Assembly: GCF_030324495.1 (NCBI RefSeq)
Contig: NZ_JACAGN010000001.1
Coordinates: forward strand, 443,838 to 507,837
Direction: 5' to 3'
From: Myroides sp. 1354
GTDB taxonomy: Bacteria > Bacteroidota > Bacteroidia > Flavobacteriales > Flavobacteriaceae
DNA: 64,000 nucleotides
Each line of letters starts with the position of its first letter. The first letter of the stretch is position 1. The position numbers and the translations under genes were made by a program. Shown piece by piece: positions 51,174-59,863 of the stretch. The notes under the pieces are model-generated. The model did not search any database. It had not been told where the DNA came from and worked only from the letters and a program-made list of their open reading frames with translations.

Positions 51174-52292
51174 ATGATGAAAAACACACTACTCTTGTTT
51201 TTAGCTTTTGGTATTTCAACGTTAACCTTAGCGCAAGAAAAATTGCGTTTTCATGGAAAATTACAAGGATTAACTGAAGATGCTAGATTAAGTCTATCTA
51301 ACGGTAATGAGGAAATAGAGTTTCAAGCAAAAGATGGAGTATTTACTGTTGAAATGCATTTGGAAGAGGCACCAGCCTCAATTTATCTTTATGTAGAACA
51401 AGGAGGAGATTCCTATTATACGAGTTTTTTTATAGGAAATGAATCAATTACTATTGAGGGATCAATAGCTGATTTCCCTCATAATATTGAGGCATTAGGT
51501 TCTCAATATGATGGTGTTCGTTATCAAAATTACCTGATTAATAAAAAATTCAATGATGAGATTGAGCAATTGCAAGTGGAAGTACAACACCTTATGCAAA
51601 AGGGAATTTCTTCTGACAGTATTGCATTGGTCTATTATAGTGATATTGAACCCTTAGGGAAGGTGAAAAAAATTCTTAAGCAAGTGGAAGAGAATGATTA
51701 TGAATTCTTAAAACAATATGTCAATACTGCTTATGGTCGATTTATGCTGCCATTTACTACGGAAAGTTATACAACAGAACAAATGAAAACGTTGTTAGAT
51801 TTAGTTGAGCCACAGTATAAGGATACAAAAGAAGTTCAGTTTTTTCAAACATTAATTGAATATAAAACACTGGAAATAGGAGATAAATATTACAATTTTA
51901 CTGCGTTGACAAGAGAAGGACAAACCGTAGAGTTTAGTGATTATTTTAAAGGAAAGTATGTATTGCTAGATTTTTCAACAATGCATTGTGGTTACTGTCA
52001 GCGAGCAGCACCTCAAACAGCCAAAGTAGCCGAAGAACTAAGCGAAAAGATGGATTATGTGACATACTATGTTGATAATTTTCCTGAAACGATGGAGAAG
52101 TATTATGCATTAAAGGGGAATAAAGGTGTTTTGCTTTGGAATAAAAATGGACGTTTGGATCTTGCTATAGCGAAGTATAAACAACATGCTACCCCCCATT
52201 ATGTTTTATTTGATTCTGAGGGAAATTTTGTGAATGTTATAGAAGGATATACGGAGGATTTTGGTGATATACTAAAAGAATGGATGCAATAA
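51174..52292 (+). CDS. Thioredoxin-fold protein with DUF4369 domain (TlpA-like)
   Basis: 372 residues. Signal peptide (cut near AQEKL), DUF4369 beta domain (about 22-110, LRFHGKLQGLTEDARLSLSNG), a helical linker, then a thioredoxin domain (about 235-372): FSDYFKGKYVLLDFSTMHCGYCQRAAPQT with the redox pair C272-G-Y-C275, and cis-Pro HATPHYVLFDSEG. Periplasmic disulfide reductase or haem/cytochrome c maturation helper. Terminator at 52300-52328. Confidence 0.9.
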   Translation: MMKNTLLLFLAFGISTLTLAQEKLRFHGKLQGLTEDARLSLSNGNEEIEFQAKDGVFTVEMHLEEAPASIYLYVEQGGDSYYTSFFIGNESITIEGSIADFPHNIEALGSQYDGVRYQNYLINKKFNDEIEQLQVEVQHLMQKGISSDSIALVYYSDIEPLGKVKKILKQVEENDYEFLKQYVNTAYGRFMLPFTTESYTTEQMKTLLDLVEPQYKDTKEVQFFQTLIEYKTLEIGDKYYNFTALTREGQTVEFSDYFKGKYVLLDFSTMHCGYCQRAAPQTAKVAEELSEKMDYVTYYVDNFPETMEKYYALKGNKGVLLWNKNGRLDLAIAKYKQHATPHYVLFDSEGNFVNVIEGYTEDFGDILKEWMQ

Positions 52293-52299
52293 TAAATTA

Positions 52300-52328
52300 A
52301 AAATGTCCTTCAAATCGAAGGACATTTT
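52300..52328 (+). terminator. Terminator of the thioredoxin-fold gene
   Basis: AAAATGTCCTTC-AAATC-GAAGGACATTTT, a perfect 12-bp stem, 8 bp after the stop. Confidence 0.85.
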
Positions 52329-52341
52329 CATTTGAAATATA

Positions 52342-52388
52342 GAACTCATCCTAATTTTCACTTCAATCAAAAAAGGCAAGATGAGTTC
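52342..52388. mobile_element. Internally deleted copy of the 161-bp inverted-repeat element
   Basis: Consists of the first 9 bases of the 14503-14663 element (GAACTCATC) joined to its last 38 bases (37/38 identical, one T to G). ATA flanks it on both sides. The copy lacks the central 114 bp and so retains the two ends only. Confidence 0.65.
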
Positions 52389-52473
52389 ATAGAATAAACA
52401 ACAACCAAGAAAGACGAATGAACGACCGTCATCCCATGGTAAACTATAAAATAAGAGTAAATAATAGTCGTTT

Positions 52474-54876
52474 TTATTTATCAGCTAGGCGCAAAATATC
52501 CCCAAAAACCCCTCTGGCCGTAACCGAAGCACCTGCGCCTGCTCCTTGAATGATGATGGGGTTTTCGCCATAACTTTCGGTATAGATTTCAAATAAACTA
52601 TCTGATCCTTGCAATTGGCCTAAGGCAGAATGTAGCGGAACAGCCACTAATTTGGTCTCTAAAATACCTTTGTCTTGTTGTAAATCTCCAGATAATTCTC
52701 CAACATAACGCAAGACGGTATTGGGTTGTAATCCTCGTTTAATTTGTTCAAAATAAGGATTTAATTCTTCTAAACGCTTGAGGAAATTTGCGGTTTCAAT
52801 GGCTTGTAAATCTACAGGAACTAAGTTCTCAATTTGAATTTCTTCTAATTCATTTTGTAAATCTAATTCTCTAGCTAAGATGAGCAATTTGCGCCCCACA
52901 TCTTTACCAGATAAATCATCTCTCGGATCAGGTTCTGTATATCCTTTGGCAATGGCTTGTTCTACGATAGTACTGAATGGTTGGTCTTGTACAGAAAACT
53001 GATTAAAGATATAGCTCAAGCTACCTGAAAAGATTCCTTTGATTTTCGTAATATTCTCTCCAGATAAATGCAGGAGTTTGATGGTGTCAATCAAGGGTAA
53101 TCCAGCCCCAACATTGGTTTCGTATAAATATTCTTTGTGGTTTTCTTTTAAAGCTTTTCGCAATGCTTGATAAAAAGAATAAGAAACTGTATTGGCGATC
53201 TTGTTGGAGGAAATCAAATCAAAACCTCCTTGAATCAAAGGGATATAGTGCTCAATAAATGACTTAGAAGCCGTGTTATCTAGGGCGATGAGGTTTTCTA
53301 AGTGATGATCCTTTGCAAAGGCAATCACCTCTTCTATAGTATAAGAAACTCCATGTTGTTCAATTTCTTGACGCCAATTGGCCGTGATTCCCGTTTCCGT
53401 TAACCATACCTTCTTTGAATTTCCAATGGCAAAAATGTGAAGCACTATATTTTTCTTAGCTGCAATTGCTGTTGCGGAAGTGAGAATCTGATCAATCAAT
53501 GTACCTCCCACGAGTCCGTGGCCAAAAATAGCGAGGTTAATTTTTTTACTGATTCCAAAAATTTGACCGTGAATAACATTCAGCGCTTTTTTTGCCTCTT
53601 CTTGATGAACAATCAAACTCACATTTTTACCCGTTATGGTGCTGTGAAATAAAATAGGAGTGATTTTATTTTTTACTAAAGCAGCATAGGGTTGATCGAA
53701 TGTACTCAGATCTTGTCCAATAATAGAGAGAATCGCTACTTCGGGCAAAATTTGGATGTTGTCGACATCTTTGGTTTGAAACTCAACTTGGAATTCTCGT
53801 TTTAAGACTTCTACAGCGAGTGCTGCTTTTTTTTGTTCTACAGTGAATCCCAAGCCGCGTTCTGAAGAACCTTGCGCAATGATTCCCACACTAATCCCTG
53901 CTTGAGCTAGAGCCGTAAAAATACGGGCATCAATTCCGACAATTCCCAATAAACCGCGCCCTTCCAATTGGATTAATGCAATATCCGATTGAAGGGAAAT
54001 GGATTTAATCCCTGTTGCTGTAGGATTTGCAGAAATTAGCGTTCCTGTGTTTTCAGGGTTTAATGTATTTAAAATGCGAAGGGGAATATTGTTTTCAATT
54101 AGAGGAAGAATCGTCTTTGCATGTAAAATGGAAGCACCAAAATTTGCTAATTCATTGGCATCATCAAAGTGAAGTTCATCAATTTTCTGCGCATTCTTTA
54201 CCCAATCGGGATTGGCTGTGTAAATACCATTGACATGGGTGTAGTTTTGCAATTCAGTGGCTTGTAGAAAATTGGCGAGTAAGGCTGCAGAATAGTTACT
54301 GCCATTTCGGCCTAGAGTTGTTGTTTCTCCCTTTTCTGTTGATCCAATAAAACCCGTCACTACAGCAAGGGTATGCGAGTGGATTCCCTTAAAATAGATG
54401 GATGTTTTAGCTTTTGAAAGATCTTCTTGTATTTGTGCTTGACCAAATGTGGCATCCGTCACAAAAAATAAACGACTGTCAACAGCAACTGCTGTAATCC
54501 CCTGCTGAAGTAAGTGATGCGTCAATACTTTGCTCGAAATGAGTTCACCTTGTGCTAGGACCAAATCTTTGATTTTTAAACTGTAATCTTCGAGCAAAGA
54601 AACCCCTTCATACAATTTTTGTAATAGGGTAAACTCTTCTTCTAAATCAATCCCACTGTGATAGGTTCTCGCTTGAAAGGCGAAAAATGGCGTGAGGTAG
54701 TCCGCTTGATTCTTGGCTACATCCAAAATCGATTCTAAGGTATCTGTGGTATCACCTATAGCCGAAACTACAACGGCAATTGGACCTTGCGCGATTTTGT
54801 CTTTTATAATTTGAATCACTTGATCAAAGGCTTGCCCTGAGGCTAGTGATTTTCCTCCAAACTTTAGAATTTTCAT
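52474..54876 (-). CDS. thrA: Bifunctional aspartate kinase / homoserine dehydrogenase
   Basis: 800 residues. Aspartate kinase at about 1-450 (MKILKFGGKSLASGQ, with K in place of the usual T of KFGGTS; TLGRNGSNYSAALLANFL) with two ACT domains (about 305-450), then homoserine dehydrogenase (about 455-800; FGHGLVGGTLIDQI, LDNTASK, ETNVGAGLPLIDT, GIFSGSLSYIF, EPDPRDDLSGKDVGRKLLILARE). Catalyses the first and third steps from aspartate to homoserine. Third gene of the met operon, 12 bp after metX. Confidence 0.95.
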   Translation of the reverse strand: MKILKFGGKSLASGQAFDQVIQIIKDKIAQGPIAVVVSAIGDTTDTLESILDVAKNQADYLTPFFAFQARTYHSGIDLEEEFTLLQKLYEGVSLLEDYSLKIKDLVLAQGELISSKVLTHHLLQQGITAVAVDSRLFFVTDATFGQAQIQEDLSKAKTSIYFKGIHSHTLAVVTGFIGSTEKGETTTLGRNGSNYSAALLANFLQATELQNYTHVNGIYTANPDWVKNAQKIDELHFDDANELANFGASILHAKTILPLIENNIPLRILNTLNPENTGTLISANPTATGIKSISLQSDIALIQLEGRGLLGIVGIDARIFTALAQAGISVGIIAQGSSERGLGFTVEQKKAALAVEVLKREFQVEFQTKDVDNIQILPEVAILSIIGQDLSTFDQPYAALVKNKITPILFHSTITGKNVSLIVHQEEAKKALNVIHGQIFGISKKINLAIFGHGLVGGTLIDQILTSATAIAAKKNIVLHIFAIGNSKKVWLTETGITANWRQEIEQHGVSYTIEEVIAFAKDHHLENLIALDNTASKSFIEHYIPLIQGGFDLISSNKIANTVSYSFYQALRKALKENHKEYLYETNVGAGLPLIDTIKLLHLSGENITKIKGIFSGSLSYIFNQFSVQDQPFSTIVEQAIAKGYTEPDPRDDLSGKDVGRKLLILARELDLQNELEEIQIENLVPVDLQAIETANFLKRLEELNPYFEQIKRGLQPNTVLRYVGELSGDLQQDKGILETKLVAVPLHSALGQLQGSDSLFEIYTESYGENPIIIQGAGAGASVTARGVFGDILRLADK

Positions 54877-54888
54877 GGTTGTCTTGAT

Positions 54889-55851
54889 TTAAAATATAGG
54901 TCGTAATGCGGTTTGTAATTGTTCATATTCCATGAGGAAGGCATCATGACCGTGTATGGATTGTATTTCTTTGTAGTTGATATTTGCGCCATAGGCGTAT
55001 AATTTACAATAGGTTTGCCGTTGTTCTTTTTGGGTAAACATATAGTCACTATTCACCGCGATTACGGTAATTTGCGCGGTTGTATTCGCGGCAAATTGCT
55101 TCAACGACTCTTCGGTTAATTCCCCTCCAATTGTTCTGAGTAGGTGATTCATCAGTCGATAGGCCGCTAGCTGAAAGCGTTTTTTTAGAGCCTGACCGTG
55201 ATAGGTCAGCCAATGTTCAATGGTATGTGTATTATCACGGGTATGCGTTTGACTAAACTTTTGATTGATGGACTCCGGAGTTCGATAAAGGAGCATGGCG
55301 TGTTTGCGTGCATCTTCCAATGGATGAATAGAGTGATTGAGTATGGCCTCCTGAACGGCAACTTGTCCAATCAACCAATCCGAAGCTTGGAGGTTAGTCG
55401 CAATGGGAATTAAGTGCTGAATAGTCTGTGGACGCTGCAAAGCCATTTCCCAAGCAATACTCCCTCCCAAACTTCCCCCGATGATGGCATATAGGTGAGA
55501 AACCTGTAAAAAATTCAAGCCCTTCCAAAAGATATCCGCTACACTCGCCGTTGTCAACGCCGTATAATTTAAAAACAATTGCTCTTCTTTGTTCGCATAT
55601 CCATTTCCTGGAATATTAAACGCTATTACTGTATATCGATTCAAATCAATCACTTGATCATATCCAATTAGTTCTTTCCACCAGCCTTGCTCTCCTGCAA
55701 CAGTACTATTTCCCGTCAAGGCGTGATTGACTAAAACAATAGGCGCTTGGTGTAAGGGTTGACCAAAAATCTCATAGTTTAAATACAAGGTTTGATAGGT
55801 CTGATCGGGTAGAAGGTAATCCGTAATCTGGATGGTGTGCAAGTGATTCAT
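54889..55851 (-). CDS. metX: Homoserine O-acetyltransferase (MetX-like)
   Basis: 320 residues, shorter than the 350-380 of classical MetX. Alpha/beta hydrolase with nucleophile S127 in IIGGSLGGSIAWEMALQRP, oxyanion NHALTG, NIPGNGYA and the acid/His pair in AVNSDYMFTQKEQR and SIHGHDAFLMEY. Activates homoserine for sulfhydrylation by metY just upstream. Second gene of the Met operon; 12 bp gap to thrA. Confidence 0.9.
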   Translation of the reverse strand: MNHLHTIQITDYLLPDQTYQTLYLNYEIFGQPLHQAPIVLVNHALTGNSTVAGEQGWWKELIGYDQVIDLNRYTVIAFNIPGNGYANKEEQLFLNYTALTTASVADIFWKGLNFLQVSHLYAIIGGSLGGSIAWEMALQRPQTIQHLIPIATNLQASDWLIGQVAVQEAILNHSIHPLEDARKHAMLLYRTPESINQKFSQTHTRDNTHTIEHWLTYHGQALKKRFQLAAYRLMNHLLRTIGGELTEESLKQFAANTTAQITVIAVNSDYMFTQKEQRQTYCKLYAYGANINYKEIQSIHGHDAFLMEYEQLQTALRPIF

Positions 55852-55879
55852 TTTGAAGATCGTAATACCAGTGAATAAA

Positions 55880-57157
55880 TTAAATCAGGGTTTTGAAAAC
55901 GCGTGCAAGGTCTTGTTTTAAATCGGCTATCGCTTCAATACCAACAGAAAGGCGAACCAAATCAGGGGTTACTCCTGTTGCTTTTTGTTCGTCTACCGTT
56001 AATTGTTGATGGGTGGTCGATGCAGGGTGAATGATGAGTGATTTGGTATCCCCAATATTAGCCACTAAAGAAAAGAGCTGGGTTTCATTGGCTACTGTCT
56101 TGGCTGCTTCAAATCCCTTTTTTAAACCAAAGGTGATGACTCCACTTTGTCCATCAGGAAGATACGTTTGCGCTAGCTTGTAGTAAGGACTCGAAGGCAA
56201 TCCGGGGTAATTGACCCAAGCAACAGCCTCTTGTTTTTCTAACCATTCCGCTAGTTCTAAGGCATTTTCACTGTGTTTCTTTAGGCGAATAGCTAAGGTT
56301 TCTAATCCTTGAATAATTTGAAAAGCATTGAACGGACTCAAAGCGGCGCCTAAATCGCGTAATCCTTCTAAGCGGATTTTGCCAATGAAAGCTGCTTTTC
56401 CCAGCGCTTCGTGATAGATTAAGCCGTGGTAACCTGCAGCAGGTTCTGTAAATTCAGGAAATTTTCCACTGCTCCAGTCGAACGTACCCGCATCAATGAT
56501 GGCGCCCCCTAATGCCGTGCCATTTCCTGAAATGTATTTGGTTAAAGAGTGAATGACAATATCTGCACCGTGTTCAATTGGTCGAAGTAGAGCAGGAGAA
56601 GGAACCGTATTATCTACGATGAAAGGAATCTGGTGTTTTTTTGCAAGTTGAGATAAGCCCTTTAAATCAATCAAATCCAATTTGGGATTTCCCAAGCTCT
56701 CCACAAAAATAGCTTTGGTATTTTGTTGGATATTTTGAGCGAAATGAGCTAAATCACTAGGATCTACAAAGGTGGTATGAATGCCCAATCGCGGCAAAGT
56801 AACATTGAGTAAATTATAGGTACCTCCATACAAACTATTGGAAGCAATAATATGATCACCCGCTTTGAGTAAGGTTAAGAAGGTTGTACTAATGGCAGAA
56901 GCGCCAGAAGCGGTTACCACAGCGCCAATGCCTCCTTCCAGCGCAGCTAAACGCTGTTCTAAAATATCGTTGGTAGGGTTGTTTAGTCGGGTATAAATAT
57001 AGGCTGGTATACTAAGATTGAACGCACCTGCGGCGTGATCCGCATTTTCAAATACATAGGATGACGTTTGATAAATGGGAACCGCTCTAGAGCCTGCGGT
57101 TTGGTTGACTTGATGTCCAGCGTGTAATGCTTGAGTTGAAAATTGAAAATTGCTCAT
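55880..57157 (-). CDS. metY: O-acetylhomoserine aminocarboxypropyltransferase (sulfhydrylase)
   Basis: 425 residues from the ATG at 57157 (MSNFQFSTQALHAGHQ); an upstream in-frame ATG at 57235 would pass through the leader terminator and is rejected. Cys/Met metabolism PLP enzyme: STQALHAG, YTRLNNPTNDILEQRLAALEGG, ASGASAISTTFL, IFVESLGNPKLD, PLP lysine in IVIHSLTKYISGNG, and VNYPGLPSSPYY. Makes homocysteine from O-acetylhomoserine and sulfide. First gene of metY-metX-thrA, led by the Met-rich leader and terminator. Confidence 0.94.
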   Translation of the reverse strand: MSNFQFSTQALHAGHQVNQTAGSRAVPIYQTSSYVFENADHAAGAFNLSIPAYIYTRLNNPTNDILEQRLAALEGGIGAVVTASGASAISTTFLTLLKAGDHIIASNSLYGGTYNLLNVTLPRLGIHTTFVDPSDLAHFAQNIQQNTKAIFVESLGNPKLDLIDLKGLSQLAKKHQIPFIVDNTVPSPALLRPIEHGADIVIHSLTKYISGNGTALGGAIIDAGTFDWSSGKFPEFTEPAAGYHGLIYHEALGKAAFIGKIRLEGLRDLGAALSPFNAFQIIQGLETLAIRLKKHSENALELAEWLEKQEAVAWVNYPGLPSSPYYKLAQTYLPDGQSGVITFGLKKGFEAAKTVANETQLFSLVANIGDTKSLIIHPASTTHQQLTVDEQKATGVTPDLVRLSVGIEAIADLKQDLARVFKTLI

Positions 57158-57192
57158 GTTTTTTAGATTTAGGTTATAGATTTTTGAAAAAG

Positions 57193-57231
57193 AGATAAAA
57201 AAAAGCCCCACCGGCATAGACCGATGAGACT
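57193..57231 (-). terminator. Leader terminator (attenuator) before metY
   Basis: On the minus strand AGTCTCATCGG-TCTATG-CCGGTGGGGCT forms an 11-bp stem (57231-57221 with 57214-57204), followed by about nine T at 57204-57193. It lies between the leader peptide stop (57262) and metY (57157). The segment GGCCGA in the leader (codons for G-R) can pair with TCGGTC of this stem, giving an antiterminator. Confidence 0.7.
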
Positions 57232-57261
57232 CCAACTAATTTATCCTATTACAAAAAGAGG

Positions 57262-57351
57262 TTAACTGGTTGACTTTCGGCCATAGCGAGAGATGAACAT
57301 CATTGTGTTCATTTGCATGGGCATCATCATGGTGTTAACTCTTAAAATCAT
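57262..57351 (-). CDS. Met-rich leader peptide for metY-metX-thrA
   Basis: A 29-codon frame, ATG at 57351 to TAA at 57262, MILRVNTMMMPMQMNTMMFI, then SRYGRKSTS. Eight of 29 residues are Met, including two clusters (MMM, MM) in the middle. It is too short for the usual gene-finding cut-offs. A terminator follows at 57193-57231. The layout matches leader-peptide attenuation: ribosomes stalled on Met codons when Met-tRNA is low would let downstream RNA form an antiterminator. Confidence 0.75.
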   Translation of the reverse strand: MILRVNTMMMPMQMNTMMFISRYGRKSTS

Positions 57352-57475
57352 GGTTTTGTTTTTTAGATGCATCAACATTAAAAAAGGTCTATTTTATTAG
57401 ATTCCTTTTTTGAGTTTGATTGTAGAGCAAATGTCTGTAAAATATTTTTAATAGCAGTTATAAAAACTGCAAATA

Positions 57476-58183
57476 CTATAATTTTAGATAAAAATTCTGT
57501 ACTAGGGTGGTGAATTCAGGGGTGTAACAGTGTCTTTTTTCTTCAATTGTCAGCTCATTTAGAGGAATTTTCTCTATGCGTTCTCTTGAAAAGGCAAGTA
57601 AACTGCGTTTAATCTCACTAGTAGGCGTTCCTTTTACCCGTGTAACCTGCAGGGGATAGATGTCAAACTCTGCAGCAAGGTAAATAATGCGTTCTTCTTC
57701 TTTGGCAGGAACAATGATGCTGAACACTCCTTTTTCGGATAAAAAGTATTCTACCGCTTCTATTAACAACTCAAAAGGAAGGGAATTTTGGAAGCGCGCT
57801 TGATCTCTTTTTTCGTCTTGGGTATAGTAATCCTCACTGTAAAAAGGAGGGTTGGAAACAATTAGGTCATATTCTTCATCCATGCCATTGGCAAAATCTT
57901 CTAAACCTGCGTGATAACAGAATAAGCGATCGCCCCATGGACTATTTTCAAAATTATCAATGGCCTGTGCATGCGCATCGGCATCGATTTCAACACCGTC
58001 AATTTGTTCCGCATCGGTGCGTTGAGCGAGCATTAAGGCAATTAACCCTGTACCTGTGCCAATGTCTAATATTTTATAGGGATTGTGATCAACGGGAGTC
58101 CAAGCCCCTAAAAGCACGCCATCGGTTCCCACTTTCATGGCACATTGATCTTGTTGTATGGTGAATTGTTTGAATTGAAACAT
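57476..58183 (-). CDS. tRNA1(Val) N6-adenine-37 methyltransferase (TrmN6/YfiC)
   Basis: 235 residues from the ATG at 58183 (MFQFKQFTIQQDQCAMKVGTDG); nine extra in-frame residues upstream are not family-like. SAM site ILDIGTGTGLIALMLAQR, VEIDADAHAQAIDNF, and the adenine-N6 methyltransferase motif LIVSNPPFY. Modifies A37 of tRNA1(Val). Single gene; upstream P-loop protein on the same strand. Confidence 0.92.
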   Translation of the reverse strand: MFQFKQFTIQQDQCAMKVGTDGVLLGAWTPVDHNPYKILDIGTGTGLIALMLAQRTDAEQIDGVEIDADAHAQAIDNFENSPWGDRLFCYHAGLEDFANGMDEEYDLIVSNPPFYSEDYYTQDEKRDQARFQNSLPFELLIEAVEYFLSEKGVFSIIVPAKEEERIIYLAAEFDIYPLQVTRVKGTPTSEIKRSLLAFSRERIEKIPLNELTIEEKRHCYTPEFTTLVQNFYLKL

Positions 58184-58276
58184 AAGAATAAGTAAAATTT
58201 CGAATGTCAAAAGTACAAAAAATGCGGTTTAGAAAGAGGAAAGGAATCAAAGTGACTTCTAGGAGTAGGGAATAAA

Positions 58277-58807
58277 TTAGAGGTTCCACTCCTTATACAT
58301 CTTCTTCAATTGATGAAACGATGTAATTCGAATATAGGGAAGACCACTGGTTTCTACCAGTTTTTGGTACTTTTCTTTGCTTTTAGGAAACTTAAAGAGA
58401 ATATGACGAATCATTTTCCAACTAAATTGTTGAGTCGCTCCTTCTAGATTTCCAGCTCGATTGGGATTGTTTTGCAGGGCGCGCTTTGTATAGCGGTAAG
58501 CAGAATTCCAACGAGAAAAATCCAACCAAATGATGGCAGTGGCTTGAGCAAAACGCTCCGGCATGAGAAAGCTGTAATTTCCTTCAATAACCCATTGTTT
58601 CTGTTGAGTTAAAAAAGCTTGGTGATCGAGTCGAATAAGTTCGCGATCTTTCATTTGCCAAGCCGTGTTTGGGATATGGGCTATTTGATCCAAATGACAA
58701 ATCGCCAAATCGAGCTGTTGTGCTAGATGCTGTGCAAGGGGAGATTTTCCTGCACCACTATTGCCAATAATACAGATGCGTTTGCCTAAGGTTTCTAGTG
58801 GAATCAT
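58277..58807 (-). CDS. P-loop kinase-like protein (topology modulation / FlaR-like)
   Basis: 176 residues. Walker A IIGNSGAGKSPLAQHLAQQL, the adenylate-kinase-like HLDQIAHIPNTAWQMKDRE, KQWVIEGNYSFLMPERFAQATAIIWLDFSR and a C-terminal lid. Members are annotated as topology modulation protein; probable nucleoside/nucleotide kinase of unknown substrate. Confidence 0.8.
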   Translation of the reverse strand: MIPLETLGKRICIIGNSGAGKSPLAQHLAQQLDLAICHLDQIAHIPNTAWQMKDRELIRLDHQAFLTQQKQWVIEGNYSFLMPERFAQATAIIWLDFSRWNSAYRYTKRALQNNPNRAGNLEGATQQFSWKMIRHILFKFPKSKEKYQKLVETSGLPYIRITSFHQLKKMYKEWNL

Positions 58808-58811
58808 TTTT

Positions 58812-58881
58812 GTTGATTGTTGTTTGTTGTTTGTTGATTGTTGTTTGTTGATTGTTGTTTGTTGTTTGTTGTTTGTTGTTT
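58812..58881. repeat. Heptamer array GTTG[A/T]TT x10
   Basis: Ten in-phase heptamers: GTTGATT, GTTGTTT, GTTGTTT, GTTGATT, GTTGTTT, GTTGATT, then four GTTGTTT, followed by a degenerate GTTATGA. Lies just before the P-loop kinase start; a minus-strand frame through it is an artefact of the repeat. Confidence 0.85.
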
Positions 58882-58921
58882 GTTATGAGCTGTACGTCCT
58901 TTAATCGAAAATCTTCACAAC

Positions 58922-58970
58922 CAACACCATACACCCAACACCATACACCCAACACCATACACCATACACC
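58922..58970. repeat. Heptamer array CAACACC/ATACACC x7
   Basis: Strictly 7-base units: CAACACC, ATACACC, CAACACC, ATACACC, CAACACC, ATACACC, ATACACC. It ends three bases before the stop of the DUF1003 gene. Confidence 0.8.
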
Positions 58971-58972
58971 GT

Positions 58973-59668
58973 CTATTTATTCTTTTTAATTTCCTTCATT
59001 AAATCTTCTAAATAGTCGACTTGTACTTCTTGAATCTCGAGTAGTTTTTTATTTTGATGGACCAATAAATGATCTATTTTTTCGCTGAGGAGCTTGATTT
59101 CCAATTCCGCTTTGAGGTTGATTTTGTAGTCGTGTTCTCCTCGTTGTCTGTCTTTTTGTTCCTGTCTGTTTTGACTCATCATAATGATAGGCGCTTGAAT
59201 AGCAGCCAAACAGGATAGAATAAGGTTGAGTAAAATAAAGGGATAGGGATCAAATGGTTTTGCCGTAAATACCCAAATATTAATCGCCATCCAAATAATC
59301 AAAAAGGTAAAGAATGTGATAATAAACGTCCAACTTCCTCCAAAAGCAGCAACTTTATCCGCTATCTTTTGTCCCACCGTTAGCTTGGTTTCGATGTCGT
59401 CTTGAATATTTTCGGATAGAATGGCATTGTTTTGTATGGCATTCATCACATCCTTGTCTAAGGCGGCAAGTTCTCCTTTTTCTTGTAACATTAATTCCGT
59501 TAGGTACAAACGTCGGTATCGGTTGAGTTCCCCTAAAGTGATATAATCCTCTTTGGCAAAGGAAGGATAATCCTGTTGGATCAGTTCAAAAATCCCTTTT
59601 CGGATTTCTTTGGCTTTAATTTCTTCCCCTGGATTGATCGTGAGTTTACTGATTGCACTTATCTTCAT
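58973..59668 (-). CDS. DUF1003 membrane protein
   Basis: 231 residues. N-terminal soluble part (about 1-95), two membrane helices (FIITFFTFLIIWMAINIWVFT and PYPFILLNLILSCLAAIQAPIIMMS) and a basic coiled-coil tail (QNRQEQKDRQRGEHDYKINLKAELEIKLLSEKIDHLLVHQNKKL), the DUF1003 layout. Function unknown. Confidence 0.9.
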   Translation of the reverse strand: MKISAISKLTINPGEEIKAKEIRKGIFELIQQDYPSFAKEDYITLGELNRYRRLYLTELMLQEKGELAALDKDVMNAIQNNAILSENIQDDIETKLTVGQKIADKVAAFGGSWTFIITFFTFLIIWMAINIWVFTAKPFDPYPFILLNLILSCLAAIQAPIIMMSQNRQEQKDRQRGEHDYKINLKAELEIKLLSEKIDHLLVHQNKKLLEIQEVQVDYLEDLMKEIKKNK

Positions 59669-59722
59669 GTTTTTTATATTAAATGTAGAGAAAATTTTGT
59701 TATGAGTGATCTGTAGATTTTT

Positions 59723-59812
59723 CTCATCAACTCATCAACTCATCAACTCATCAACTCAAACAACAAACAACAAACAACAAACAACAAACAACCAACAACC
59801 AACAACCAACAA
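59723..59812. repeat. Octamer CTCATCAA x4 then heptamers CAAACAA x5 and CCAACAA x3
   Basis: CTCATCAA four times at 59723-59754, then five CAAACAA (59757-59791) and three CCAACAA (59792-59812) in one 7-base phase. It fills the gap between rimM's terminator and the DUF1003 gene start. Confidence 0.8.
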
Positions 59813-59850
59813 AAAAACGCCAAGAGAGCAAATTCTCTTGGCGTTTTTTT
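59811..59850. terminator. Terminator of rpsP-rimM
   Basis: AAAAAAACGCCAAGAGA-GCAAAT-TCTCTTGGCGTTTTTTT: a 17-bp perfect stem, 14 bp beyond rimM. Confidence 0.85.
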
Positions 59851-59863
59851 TATCAACGATCAA

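Noticed and set aside
57193..57475. SAM riboswitch or T-box upstream of metY
   Set aside because: No conserved SAM-I or T-box core was recognisable; instead there is a Met-rich frame and a simple terminator.
58758..58958. Protein-coding frame of 66 residues, minus strand
   Set aside because: It is low-complexity (NNKQQTT repeats) created by the heptamer array and overlaps a real gene.
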